From positions 8,060,001-8,124,000 of the forward strand of contig JAITYX010000017.1 of the NCBI GenBank assembly GCA_021018815.1: a stretch of 64,000 nt of DNA. Reading direction: 5' to 3'. The position numbers and the translations under genes are program-made. The notes below the pieces were generated by a model. The model was given only the letters and a program-made list of their open reading frames with translations. It did no database searches and was not told where the DNA came from. How positions within the stretch are numbered: the first letter of the stretch is position 1; every line of letters starts with the position of its first letter. Of the stretch, positions 1-12,288 are shown in pieces. The DNA is from Talinum fruticosum. Its lineage: Eukaryota > Streptophyta > Magnoliopsida > Caryophyllales > Talinaceae.

Positions 1-680
1 TTGGCTTATTGCCTACCTTAGGAGTTATGGTTCGAGTACAGGAAACACAATTTAAAATAAATAAGAATTAGAGATTTATAATAAACTAAAATTATTATTT
101 TTAATTATAACATCAAATTTTTAAATCATTATAGTAATATTATTTCTACAAAATAAAAGTATATTAATTAGATGTGACTAGGTATACTCAGTTCACCAAA
201 AATACAACAAGTATAACTTGTACACTTGTAGTATTTTAATATATTACACCATTTGAATCCATATATGTTTTTATTGAAATTAACTATGCATAATTTTTGT
301 ATATAATGGCTTTTGTTTGTGGGGAAGAAGTTGAGAAATGAAACCGTATCGAGACGAAAATGATTGCAATAAATATGTAACGTCTCTCTAAATAATCTGA
401 TATGATAAATAACCATTATTAAAAGAGTGATAAATTGAAGGAAAAATCATATAATGTGCATGAAACATTCAATCAACAAGCCATAAAGCTAAAATGGTTG
501 TTTTTATTGCCTTGACCCAATGGGCCAAACGGGTTCGGGTCGGGTTTGACCCGCTAATTTGCGGGTTTTTCGGGTTCGGTTTTTTGGGGTTTGGGTCAAG
601 AAAATCGTGTCCAAAACCCAAAACTTTCGGGCGGGTTCGGGTCGGGTTTTCGGGTCGGGTCAGTTTTTGCCAGGTCTAGT
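1..680 (+). repeat. Dispersed repeat, copy 1, with TTCGGG-rich 3' part
   Basis: This stretch matches 49480-50120 in the same orientation. Shared landmarks are GTTATGGTTC-AGTACA, GAGATTTATAATAAAC, CCTTGACCCAATGGG and GAAAATCGTGTCCAAAACCC, with scattered indels between the copies. The 3' part (about 530-665) is a run of GGG blocks separated by TTC, TC or TTTTC. No coding region or terminal inverted repeat is recognisable, and the left end may lie outside the window. It would fall within an intron of SEC5 if that gene continues to the left. The family is unknown. Confidence 0.75.
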
Positions 681-849
681 TGTGTAGGTACATTGGTTTT
701 CCCTTTTTTTTCCCCGCCCTTTGTGGCTTCTGTGAGTCAAAGGAGTAGTCAGGCTTGCTGTATGGGAAAGAAAAAGGAAAACCATCCAGGAGGCACCCCG
801 GGGCATGGAAGAAAGAAAAAGAAGAGAAACAAAATAAAAGTTGTTGGTT

Positions 850-851
<2 letters not shown>

Positions 852-897
<46 letters not shown>
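852..897. repeat. (GT)n microsatellite
   Basis: An uninterrupted GT dinucleotide run of about 23 units. It lies just upstream of the first visible SEC5 exon, in presumed intron. Confidence 0.98.
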
Positions 898-899
<2 letters not shown>

Positions 900-990
900 T
901 ACTTCACAGATAAAAACCAGACAACAGAGTCTGATTAGAGTTTTTGGATACATGTATGGCCATTTCCAACAATTTTAAGTTTGCTGTCAG

Positions 991-3900
991 GCTAACTTGA
1001 TCAGAACATCTGCTATGAACTACCTATTGGATGCTGGAGTTCAGTGGGGTGCAGCGCCTTCTGTCAAAGTAAGATGTTGGGTGACTCTTTAACTTGTTAA
1101 ACTCCATCTCCTGTAAATTATATGCTTCTTAAATGGCATAACTACGCAGGGTGTGCGGGATGCGGCTGTGGAGTTGTTGCATACCCTAGTAGCTGTACAT
1201 GCAGAGGTATGTGCTATCTCCAATGGTTTTGCCAAGTCTTATTGTTTGAAATTATTGGTGGTTGATATATCCCAGCTGGAGCTGTGGGAATGTCAGGCTT
1301 TTCGGCATTTGTGCTAAAGCTAATAAATTGTTTAGTGGTAGGACAAACAATTGCAAACATGGAGTGTGTGATACTTTTTCGAATGAGACCTCAATAACAA
1401 TAGTCCTATATGTTTCTAATTTTCACTTCTTGATACAACCAAAGTAGTTTATTTGCATCACATTTCATCTGCTGGCTCGGACCTTATCATTTAACTCACT
1501 TCATAATTCCTTAACTCCTGCTAGCTATCTCTCTATTTTTGGAACTTCTGTTGGTCATAGCTTTGAATTCATTCTGGATGGTGTAGGTCTTTGCAGGTGC
1601 TAAGCCCCTTCTGGACAAAACACTCGGTATTTTGGTTGAAGGCCTAATTGATACTCTGTTAAGCATTTTTGATGAAAGCAAAAGTACAGAACTCAGGTCA
1701 CTGGATGCAAATGGTTTCTGTCAGCTTATGCTTGAGGTACCTTTTTTTTTGGTGGTAAAATTGTACAAATGCTGCTGGTGGTCTAAAAATATCACTAGAT
1801 TAGTAGATTTTAAAATTATATTGTATCATGTCGGACATCATATAACGCTCTTATCATCTATATAAGTATGAAAGAGGAATTTTATGAGGGGCTACGTAAA
1901 GATATGATTATATGAATGTAGGACGAGGCATCCTCTGGCAAACAAATGGAAGTCAGCATAAAAGCTCTGGCATGTATCTGGGTTTTTGAGACTAAACAAA
2001 CCAGCAGCCTTTGCTCATGAGCATCAAGGAAATTACTGCATTGTAGATGAAGACTTCACTACTAATGCCCTTAAGAATTTGCATGTTGACTTGCATCAAA
2101 TACTGGAAAAGGAGGCATTCTTCCTGAGTGAAATCCTTTGCATGTTCTACTACTGTGCACTTTCCCTCTCAGAAAAAGTAAAAATTAAAAGTACAAACTG
2201 AAACTAGAAACAAAGAGTTCAAACAAAAAAGGAAAGCCTTCCACTTTCTTGAGTTACACTCTTCTAAATTCTAATATAATTGATTTAACTGTTTTCTGGT
2301 TGGCTTTATGTGTGTAGCAACTGTGGTTGCAAGCTGAATTGGCGTTGTTAATGAAAATTTTGTTGGATGCATATTTTGGAAAATTGATGTCTTCATGTAT
2401 ACATTGACTGTAATTAACTATGGTTAAGATGAATGTGACTGAAAGCTGTAAGTGATGTGTTCCATGGACATTATCTTAGTATGTGCTTTTAAGATTTGAA
2501 TCCATTTTGACCTGTTTCCATGAATATTTAGCTTAGTATGAGAGCTTGCATGCTCATCTACTGATGCTTGTGATGAATTTTTCTTTTTGCAGCTTGAATA
2601 CTTTGAGACAGTGTTAAATCCCTACTTCACATCGAACGCAAGAGAATCTTTCAAGTCATTACAAGGGATGCTTCTGGAAAAAGCAACTGAGAGTGTAACT
2701 GAGGCTGCTGAGCAACCTGTACATAATCGCAGGCAAGCACGAGGTGGTGAAGATGGCACTGCAGATGATAGGCAGCAGGGAATCAGCGTGTCTCCAGATG
2801 ACCTCATCGTAAGTGGATTTGAATGTAGTGAACAAGGCAAAGTGTCAGCCCCCACCCCCCCAAAAAAAAAATTCTAAAATGTGGTAAAAATAATAATAGA
2901 AATGAAGATAAAGTTGTATGAATTAAATTCATTTGTCTTTTTGGAATTCAACCATGCCTATTTTTCTGTTGACACTTCTCTCCTCCAGTTCTTTTCAAAT
3001 CCCTCAACTCTGCTATGTGTAGGGAATGCACCTAGTGAGAAGGTGAGTATGAACATTGCTTTTTAGATTTAATATTAACTCTAAGCCATCCTCACCCAGT
3101 ACGCCAGCAACACTGCCCTCAATCCTTTCAACTCTCAACTGCCAGGAAGCTGCCTAGCGGCTGGCTATACCCGTGCTCTCACCCGCTTGTTCCAATGCCT
3201 CACCCTTATTTTCTGTCTGTGGTTAGTGCATAGTTTTGTCAAGTGAAATAAAAACTTCAATCAAATATTTGGCGCAGAATATTCAGACTTCTAAAATATG
3301 AAGGGAAAAGTGGGGGTGCTGAAACTTTGAGGGATTATGGTAAAGGGGCTGTAGTTTGTGAGGGAAAAGAGGGAAGTGTCCAAGGTGAGGGGGAAAGTTG
3401 GGGGCGTCCCAAAGATCACCCCTACTGCAAATACAACCCGGTTGTGCAATATTGGGAGATTTGAGGAGGGGAAAAGAGGAGATAGACTTTGGGGCTGAAA
3501 TCGAGGGGGCTGATGGTTAGTGATAGTTGGTGAGGGGAAGACATGGGGAATAGGGGACTAAAGGAATGAAAAGAGGGGAAAAGCATTCTATATGATGTTA
3601 AATCATTTTCCAAATCTATCTTTAAGTAGTGTGTTAGCATAAAATTATTCTCCGTATTAGATTGACATGGGGCTGTGAACGTACTGGGCTCTATCTACCC
3701 CCTCCTTCTGCCATCCCTACGAGAAAATTACCCCTTCTTATCTGTGTGCTCTGTATTCCCACAAAAACTATGCCGTGCTATTTTCTGGGGTGGCCGGTGA
3801 CAAGCCTGAAAATATTAGGTATTTGGAACTGGTCATCTCTGCTTTTAAAATACTTGCAGGGATAATTGCCTATATCTGGCCTTCCCAGACCCTGCAAATA

Positions 3901-4330
3901 TTATGGTATTTGGAATTGGTCATCTCTGCTTGTAAAATACTTGCAGGGTAATTGCTATATCTGGCCTTCCCAGACCCTGCAAAAGCGGGACCTGCATTGG
4001 GAAGAGTAATTGTTGGGGATGGGAGAGGAAGGGTTGATATTAGTCCAGTAAGGAGTAGGGAAACTTCTTTAGCCACGAAATTATCTCAGTATGTTGGTTT
4101 TTATGGTTCAGGCTCTTGCACAGCAGTGTAGCTCAGATCTTCTTGAAGCAGAGCTTGAGAGGACACGTTTAAACACGGCATGCTTTGCAGAGTCTCTTCA
4201 CCTGGATTCTGTCCCAGAGCCTGCAAAAACTGCATATGCGTCCTTCAGGGGACCTGTAGATTCTCCGAGAAAGGGCTATCGAGGCACGCAAGTAGTCAGT
4301 TCTCCCACTATCTCCCAACGGCGTAGATGA
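991..4330 (+). CDS. SEC5: Exocyst complex component SEC5, 3' end (last five visible exons)
   Basis: SEC5 is a subunit of the octameric exocyst, which tethers secretory vesicles to the plasma membrane. Five exons splice in phase 0 with GT-AG borders: 991-1068, 1150-1206, 1587-1736, 2593-2808 and 4112-4330, giving 239 residues and a TGA stop. Recognisable blocks are YLLDAGVQWG, GVRDAAVELLHTLVAVHAE, GAKPLLDKTLGILVEGLID, DANGFCQLMLELEYFETVL and the C-terminal ELERTRLNTACFAES ending in QRRR. This matches the C-terminal region of plant SEC5 as I know it, where full proteins are about 1,100 residues, so roughly the last fifth is present. No earlier exon is seen in 1-990, so the gene should continue off the left edge. 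Introns of 81, 380, 856 and 1303 bp separate the exons. No disabling change is visible in the exons. Confidence 0.94.
1737..2592 (+). other. SEC5 intron (third visible), no feature recognised
   Basis: AT-rich intron. A 71-codon open stretch at 1986-2201 has no recognisable domain and is treated as chance. Confidence 0.6.
3813..3983. repeat. 86-bp tandem duplication in the last SEC5 intron
   Basis: Two head-to-tail units, 3813-3898 and 3899-3983, differ by only a few substitutions and indels. Each ends in GGCCTTCCCAGACCCTGC. The sequence just after them continues with an AAAGCGGGACCTGCATTGGG motif. The intron is otherwise low in recognisable content. Confidence 0.9.
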
Positions 4331-4640
4331 AGACAAGTCAGGTTGTATTTTTGAGTTTCTTTTGTCTATTCTATTCTATTCTATCTCTCTTTCTGCCTTC
4401 TTATTTTTTTGCACAGTTTTGCTCTGATTAATTTGTGGTGGTGTTGTATTTTTAGCAAATATATAGTGGAATTAATGCAATGTCAATTCTTAAATATATT
4501 CTGCTAATAAAAGTTTGTGTAATTTTGCCAGACCTTTTGTTATGTCTCTCTGCATATATTATGTACCAAGTTCACCAAGTTTACTGGTCAACTTGTATCA
4601 TCGGAGTTGACCTTGTGGGCAGGCCATAATTTGTTTTTCC
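4331..4640 (+). terminator. SEC5 3' UTR and poly(A) signal region
   Basis: The region after the SEC5 stop is T-rich and contains AATAAA at 4506-4511, with TGT/TTGT-rich sequence around it as in plant far-upstream elements. The cleavage site is not determinable from sequence. Confidence 0.5.
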
Positions 4641-4975
4641 CCTTGTTATTTGCGTACAAGCTCTCTCAACCAAATTCCGATTTCTTTTGGGTTTTTTATT
4701 TTTTTATTTTGGGGTTTTGTGGGGTTTGGTGTTGAAGGCATGTAGTTTTCTCTAATCAGACCTATATGATGGTATGTGAAGTGTGCAAAGAGTATCACGC
4801 TCTGATCTTCGACATACAAATAGGCATATACACCATGAAATAAGCATTGTGTGATCGTGGACAGGGAAAGCTATACATGTTGTCTATTGATTCGGAATAA
4901 AAAGAATACAAGAATATTAACATTTGGGAGCAAAAGTTCAGGATGAGCAACTTAATTTCAACCCAGCAGATTCAA

Positions 4976-5734
4976 TCAGAACTCCCAACGGTTACAACAA
5001 ACCACGCAACGGACAGTAGTAATGGGTTCCTCAGCACGCCTAGTTTGCAACTGAGACCTAGCAAGTGCATTCTCCGCCCACATCTCCCACACTTTGAGTT
5101 GCTCAGTTGTCCCCTCTTCTTCCTCGACAGCCTTGCAACTAATCAAGCCTTTGAGCTTAATCTTCTCATTCTCTATCTTTCTCTTACTACTTGTCGTCTC
5201 CTCCACTGTCATATTGTCCAGGTCCTCAGGTGCAATCTCACCCAACAGAACCTGCCTTCTCAACTTGGATTTGTTCAGGTCTCTTAGGTTAAATAGGATG
5301 GAGGCGGTACTTTGCCATGCTGCTCTGACTGACTCTGACCCATCTTATACATTGTCGATTCTATAGAGGCCCCTATCTCAAGACAGTACTTTGCCATGCT
5401 GTTCAGGTCTCTCGGGGATACTTATGGTTGGTTCTCTTGATCACCAGTTCCAGTAACGTCGGGTTTCCTAGTAAGAGACATTCTAGAAGCATCCAGAGGG
5501 GCTGGACATTTCTTTCAAACTTGAACACATTGGCAGCCTCTGCTCGGATCTTGACCTCAGGATGCTCAGTTGGCAACTCGATGCTCTAGAAAACCGAGTA
5601 GACTTAAGAGAACCATGTGAAACTAGGAAATTCTTCTGTGCATTCAAAGCATTGAGAGTGCGGGAGAACTCAGGATCAGTTGTAGGAAGCCTGTTCATCG
5701 CAACCACTAAACATTTCCACGAATTCTTTGTCAT
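4976..5734 (-). pseudogene. Broken TFIIS-like transcription elongation factor copy
   Basis: Reading leftward, 5483-5734 resembles the N-terminal TFIIS/LW domain (SRTLNALNAQKNF, then in another frame a block like TEHPEVKIRAEAANVF). Around 5290-5380 is the end of the central domain (ESTMYKMGQSQ, ILFNLRDLNKSKLRRQVLLGE). 4976-5263 then continues into the zinc-ribbon region (NEKIKLKG, QLQTRRAEEPITT, CVVCCNRWEF). In intact TFIIS the ribbon has two C-x2-C pairs. Here the first pair is replaced (VWEM), and several frame changes and stops interrupt the copy. The long linker and most of the central domain are missing, so it is rearranged as well as mutated. It lies between SEC5 and LSM3 on the strand opposite SEC5. 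The assignment rests on remembered family sequence. Confidence 0.7.
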
Positions 5735-5809
5735 CCATCGAAGGCTCTACTCGTCCCATCTTATTTTGAATCTGATAGATCTTGCTCTTCTGTTTCTAGT
5801 TTTCTGATT

Positions 5810-7825
5810 TGCAGCTCTCTAATTCCTTCATTACCTAGTCATATAAAAATTGATTCCACAAAAAATATATGAATTGATTCTAGTTAGGATTGATTAGGGG
5901 GACTGGATCTAAATCGTAGGATCGGATAGAGGATTGCAAGATTCTGAAAATAAAGCATAATGATCATCTTTAACTTTATGCTTTCTTTAAAAACCATAAA
6001 AGTCATAAAGGTCAAACAAAGTCTAACGATCCTTGCAAATTATAATGCTATTCTAACCGGTTATAATACGATTCTAGCCGATTTTGATACTATTCTCATA
6101 AATTTTAGTACAATAAGGCATGAATAGGATCGGAACGATCCTAATGATTTTAGTACGATTTTGACTAATCCTAATCCAATCCTGATACAATTCTAATGAA
6201 GCAGCAATCTTAGCACGAGTTGGATCGTTTGGCCATTTATAAATGATAGGATCGTACGATTTTACGATCCGAATCGTAATTTTAATAACCTCAGTATCGT
6301 TCAATCACATATTAAGCAATCTTTATACTATAGATAAAACTATATTAAAATAAAAGGACTAATTTTCTTCTTTTTTTTAAAGCTGCACAACAGGAAATAA
6401 ACTTATAGAATTAATACAATTTCTTCCGTTCTAATAAACTAGTAAAATATTTCATTTTTTTACTGTATATTATTGTGAATCCGTGCGAACGGGTATGTGT
6501 TATTATTTGAGTAATTGATATACTATTATAAATATTAAATATATATTTCTTGTAAAATTATAAATATTAACCTTAGAATACATATGGATGTTTTATAATC
6601 TAAAGGTAATTATTAGGAGTAAGAATGTAAATTTTGAGTTACTTAATGAAAGAAAATAATTTTTCATCACGTGAGCTTATAAAATAGCTTTCTAACTTAT
6701 TATTTTCTCACACCATATTTTAAAGTTGAGACGCATCTCGTCCCGCTTTGTTCGCATCAAACTTATTTAAATATATGTGTTTATTGTTGGATCTTTTTTG
6801 TATAAGTATCTCACATAGTACTACTCAATTATATCTAGAATTTGAACATATTATAATAATAGTTTATATATATAATAAGAAAATTAAACATCAAAATAAT
6901 GAAATACACAACTATTAATTTCTTCTCAAAATAGTGTTTTACATTTGCCAACCTTGCTTGCCTTTTCATCGCTATACTCGTTATAAAACCCCTAGGTTGA
7001 AAATGGAGATTGATTAAATCATCTGTTTCATAATACATGTTACTCTAACTAACTTTTTTATTTTATAATATCTCTCATTTTATACTTCTAACGACGTATC
7101 ATTGACTAGTTCACTAATTTTGTCCTTATTAATTGCTTCTATTCTCTTTTTTTTTTCATTGACTTCATTTTCACTGAAATATTGGGACAATTTAGTCTTT
7201 TAAAACAAATTTTGTGATGATTTTTGTGTTTCCTTCATAGTCCTTCACATCCCAAAAACAGGAAAATTATATTGTACACTCTCGGGTACAAAAGCATGGT
7301 ACATTTTTCAGCGCGCTTTTTAATTTTATTTTCTATACGGAGATGATATATTATTATTTTATTACAAAAATATTAGAAAGTTCCAGATGGATTGTTGATA
7401 GGACTATTGGCCTGGTATAGAAGACGTTAAGGGTTTTGAATCCCTTTTCCAACATCTTCTCACTTGTATTTACATCAACATTATTGTCGTGTATCAATTT
7501 ATAGTTTTTAGTGTATATTACAACATTATTGAGCTTTAGTAGTTTCACTTTTAAATTTTTTTACTTTTTAGTATATATTAGAATGTCATTTAGTGTATTA
7601 TAGATCGGTGTTTAGTGTTCAACATTAAATCTATAACATTGTAGTTTTAGTTTTTAGTGTATATTATAACATTATTTGGTGTATTATAAATTCATAATTA
7701 GTGATTAATAAGTTAATTGTAAGTAAATCTTAATTTTAGTATTTATCAAAAGAATATTATAATGCTAGATAATTTTTAATGAATATTAATTAAAATTTCA
7801 AAATTTGAATATTAAATCTCAATTC
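5810..7825. other. AT-rich intergenic DNA with a degenerate ACGATTCT-type repeat
   Basis: Between 5880 and 6310 words such as ACGATTCTA, GGATCG and TCCTAAT recur in both orientations. A similar word set appears at 41690-42085. The rest to 7825 is AT-rich and I see no gene. Short open stretches have no recognisable domain. Confidence 0.5.
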
Positions 7826-9205
7826 ACTGTTCACTCAATTCACTATTCACTCAATTCACTCGTTCACTCAATTCATCTGTTTCCATTCCACTCAAAGCTA
7901 TTACGTCAAGCATCCATGAATAGTAAGTGTCCATGTGATGCCTTAACTATCCAGTCATGGGTATTACTTGTTCAAGATTGTTCAAGCTATCCATCTCGTC
8001 AAGAACCGATCAAGACTCGCTCAAGAAAATTGACATTAATGTTATCAACAAAGCCGCTTTTGGTCCGATCAAGACTATCCCAATAATCAACATTATCGGA
8101 AGATATTTTCAAGAATCAAGAATTTTCATCCGACCAAATGTTACCTTGTAATTCAATATTGTACTCTATATATTTACATTTATTAGCTCAATAGAAGGCA
8201 TCGCCTAATCACTTGCCTTCTTTTGTAATCACAAATCACTTTCCCTACTCTCTCAATCACTCTCCAACTCCTCTCTCCCGAGAGCTTGTATTTGTTTCAA
8301 TTTAATCAAAGTAAGCTTTTTACTCATCATTTTCTTCATTTTCATTACGTTCTATTTACTTGTCTATTTTAGCTATTTCAATTTCAATATTCATCTTTTG
8401 TTTTGAAAAATCGTTAGTTAAATTAATTTGTCACTATTTCCCGTTATTCCAACCATACCTTAGTCTCCGAGCTGCATTCCTAACTCCTAAATCGGTCCTG
8501 TCTCCAGCTGGTATCGAGCTAAGTCTGTCTATTTAGTTGGTTGTTACAACCATAGCTAGCGTTGGTCAGCCGTTGGTCAGCCGTGTGAGGTGGTCGCGGT
8601 GAGGGTGATCCCGGTAGTATGTGCGTAATTCCTAACTAAATATTTAAACGTGACTCCGATGGCCTCTTAACTTCGAGATCATCTAAGTGTAGGTAGTAGT
8701 AAGAGTACTAATGTGATCAATAGTAAGGAAGTGGACATTACTGTTCACTCTATTCAAAATTCTCATTCCAACGCTATCTGTTCACTCAATTCACTGTTCA
8801 CTCTATTCACTATTCCCATTCCACTCAAAGCTATTTACGTCAAGCATCCATAAATAATAAGTGTCCATGTGATGCCTTAACTATCCAGATCATGGGTATT
8901 ACTTGTTCAAAACTGTTCAAGATATCCATCTCGTCAAGAACCGATCAAGACTCGCTCAAGAAAATTGACATTAATGTTATCAATAAAGTCGCTTTTGGTC
9001 CGATCAAGACTATCTCAATAATTCAACATTGTCGGAAGATATTTTCAAGAATCAAGAATTTTCATCCGACTAAGTGTTACCTTGTAATTCAATATTGTAC
9101 TCTATATATTCACATTTATTAGCTCAATAGAGGGCATCGCCTAATCACTTGCCTTCTTTTATAATCACAAATCACTTTCCCTACTCTCTCAATCACTCTC
9201 CACTT

Positions 9206-9206
<1 letters not shown>
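7826..9206 (+). mobile_element. TRIM-like LTR retrotransposon (non-autonomous)
   Basis: Two direct copies of one sequence, about 7826-8270 and 8745-9206, match closely from the TTCACTCAATTCAC repeats through GACTCGCTCAAGAAAATTGA and GGCATCGCCTAATCACTTGCC. Only copy 1 continues to about 8506, where it ends in TCTCCA. TGGTATCGAGCT follows at 8509-8520, close to the usual initiator-Met tRNA primer-binding site TGGTATCAGAGC with one base missing. Both copies have a TATA-like CTCTATATATT. The gap between them holds no coding capacity. This is the layout of a terminal-repeat retrotransposon in miniature, with the right repeat truncated at an AT microsatellite. No target duplication was identified, so a plain segmental duplication remains possible. 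Confidence 0.6.
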
Positions 9207-9207
<1 letters not shown>

Positions 9208-9249
<42 letters not shown>

Positions 9250-9272
9250 GTATATATATGTATATGTATATG
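9208..9272. repeat. (TA)n / (TATG)n microsatellite
   Basis: A TA run of about 18 units, then imperfect TATGTATA units. It truncates the right copy of the LTR-like repeat. Confidence 0.97.
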
Positions 9273-9488
9273 TCAACGCCAATCTCTCATCAAACAAACA
9301 CCAACTACACAAGACAGGCCAAATTCACGGGGAACATCTCAAAAGGAAACTTTCAAAAACGAGAAAGAGGCTAACAACCATTCAGAATGTAGTAACAATA
9401 TGTTCAGTCCTATGATTAAGCTTACATTGGACAAACTATCCCATGATCTAAAAAGATTGAGATCAGAATAGATGCAACAATCTGAGCT

Positions 9489-12248
9489 TTAAGCTGTCCT
9501 CAAAGGAGGCGATACTAATATTACACCATCTCCTCTGACAAAGAGAAATGGAACTGTGCGCCTTGTAGTCTGCAAGAGTAAAACAAGCCATCAAAATAAG
9601 CAAAGAATCTGGTATTGACAATATGCAAGTAATAAGGCTTGCAGAATTGGCTATGTTAAAACATCAAATCCATCACAAATTAGCAGAAATTATGGTCTCT
9701 TTAGAATTGTAGTAGAGACAAAAGGAGCACTTTTATATGTTAGGCAAGGCTCAATTTAATATTATTGGACCATTAATCCATTATTATGAGATCTGTAGTT
9801 AAGTTCTCTAATCAACAGTTCATTATCTAATGTTAGGCACATAGACAAATGGAGATTGTTTTGAATACTCAGGTTGTAGAAAAACCATAAATGGCTCCAG
9901 TTGACCTAGCTAATATAATAAGAGGAATTAAGGTGTAGTTAGCGATCTACATACATATCAAAACTCCAATTCCTAAAAAATATGAAAAGATATCCTTGTT
10001 TCATAATAGTATGTCTCACCTAGCACTAGAAAGTGTTGTCAAAAGACACCACTAAGTAATAACATAAAGATTTTCTTTTGTAGGATCCAACAGAGGACAT
10101 TTTTATGTCAATTAAACTCACAAAAAGATGCATACAAAGAGAAATGGAAATAAAAGTTGCAAGAGTAAAAAGTTGCATGTCCTCTGAGCCAACTTCTTGA
10201 TAAGCAGATAATTCATTAGCAGGTAATAAAAGTTCTTAACAGATGCCTTGTAAAAATAGTTGGTACTTTTCTAACTTTTTACGTGTTTAATTGTATGCAA
10301 CTTTTTTCTATCAAGAGCTTACCCGAACAATCTCTTCGTAAGTCTCATCATCAATCTCCACAGTTGTAACTATCTCTTCAACATCACCAAGAATCATATT
10401 CAAATGTTGATCATAAGCCTGCAAACCAAAAACAAAAGTTAAACGTATATATAAGTTATAGCACTAAATTGCAAATACAAAATAACCTAGAAAACATGTA
10501 AAGAAGTGTTGATACTTTATTAATCAGACTAGCTAAACAACTTAACTAGAAAAAGACTTAAGATCCGTGACAATTGGTTCAGATAAGTAACACGAAGACA
10601 TAAGGACAATTACAGGAACTTAATAAAATAAACAGCCATTAGACTATTGCTCAAACTAGGTTTTTCAAGTGTGATTTCAGACATTTTTTTTTTTGGTATG
10701 AAGTGTTGTGTTTGTAAAAATGCCACTTTTATGCGAGTTTTACACTTGTATTAGAGCTGATATATTTTGATTTGGCTAATCTGCTGCGACTGAGCCTTTC
10801 GTTGGCTATTTTGGAATAGCTTCCTTTTGGGAGGATATTAATGGAATCTTAAATTACCTTTTTCCGAAAAAAAAGAACAAAAGTATTGAAAATATGGCCC
10901 CAAAAAAATCTCACAAAGCTACTCAAAGTAGGAAAAGAATATCCCATGGAAGACATAGTTGTATCCTCATCTAAAATGAAAAATTAGATCTAACCAGATT
11001 CCGGAACATAGTTTTAAGGTATACCTAATCTGTGGCAGGCACTGATTATATCAAAGAGGGAGTGAACCCAGAGTGAAAACTTCATTAACTTAGGCCTGTA
11101 TGCAGTTATTTAACAAAAGATAAGTTACTAGCTTTCTTTCTATCCAACTATGTGCTTCCTCGGGTGGGACCAAGAGAATAAAATAAAAAAAACTAGCACA
11201 CCAGAACCAGGTGTTTTTTTTGTTTGGGGAGGGGGAGTACTTTGAATAAGGAATGAAAACTCTGCAGAAGATCTGAATTTCTGAGCCTCTAATTCCCAAC
11301 CCACATTTAAGTGACTAGCTATGCACCCTAATAGAAGGTGAGTTGGTATCAAATAATAAGGAATAGTCTAAAGTTACCAAGTACTCTTTTATCAAATGGA
11401 TGAGTATGCATGGATAACAAGGAATACAATCATTAAATTTGGTGTCATATCAGACTCTGAATGTGTGCTTTTTGTGGAGATTATGCTGAAACAAATCAGC
11501 ACTGTTTATTGGCGGCAAAAATTGAAGTTTCCACACTAAGCGAGCTCGGTACATTTGTGAGAGAGATGGCTGGATTCGAACTTTGCTGCGATATAAAGGC
11601 CCATAATGTAAAACACAAGTTATACTGGATGATTAAAGCAATATGCATAGTGAAAGTACAAAATAATTTTTCTACTCCAAAGCAATTCTCAACATTTGCC
11701 GCTACTGTGGCAAGATGAGTGGCATTGAGATAGAAAGAAATCCTTTCTTGATTGAACTTAATTTACCTTACTACGAAATTAAATTGGGCAATTTTGATGC
11801 GAGGTCCTGTGGGAATGCATGGAGTGATGATGCAAAGATGCTTTTAGTAACAGTAAACTTCCTTCACCAATTTAACAAAAAAACAAAATCATGTTTTCAG
11901 GGTTCCTAATCAAACTCAAGTCTTACTTTATCACGGTCTACATGGCCTACAAATCTTGAAAACAACAAGCCCACTAGACCTTTAGAGTAAGGGTACCGCC
12001 AGGGACCAGTATACTCACTGTAGTGCTGAATCTTTAAACACTTGTGTTCATCAATAACCATTGGTCTCATGGCAAAAAGAAGGGAGGGGGGTCATTGCTT
12101 CCTCAAGCTTTCATCAAGTGACAACTCATGCCCCTACCAGCAACACCACTACCACCAACGCTTAGAAATTCACCCATAATTTCCGGGTACTACAGCCAAC
12201 CTCCACTACTCCACCGTGTTAATTGCTGAAAATAAACAAAGTGGTACG

Positions 12249-12288
<40 letters not shown>

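Noticed and set aside
591..938. 115-codon open frame ending in a Cys/Val run
   Set aside because: It spans the TTCGGG array and the GT microsatellite. The residues reflect base composition and no domain is present.
1986..2201. 71-codon frame between SEC5 exons
   Set aside because: SEC5 reads in frame from 1736 to 2593 without it, and no known SEC5 segment resembles it.
11461..11909. Two adjacent plus-strand frames with [14 protein letters not shown]
   Set aside because: The Cys/His spacing faintly recalls a LINE zinc-binding motif, but nothing around it supports a LINE or a gene. Left as intron.
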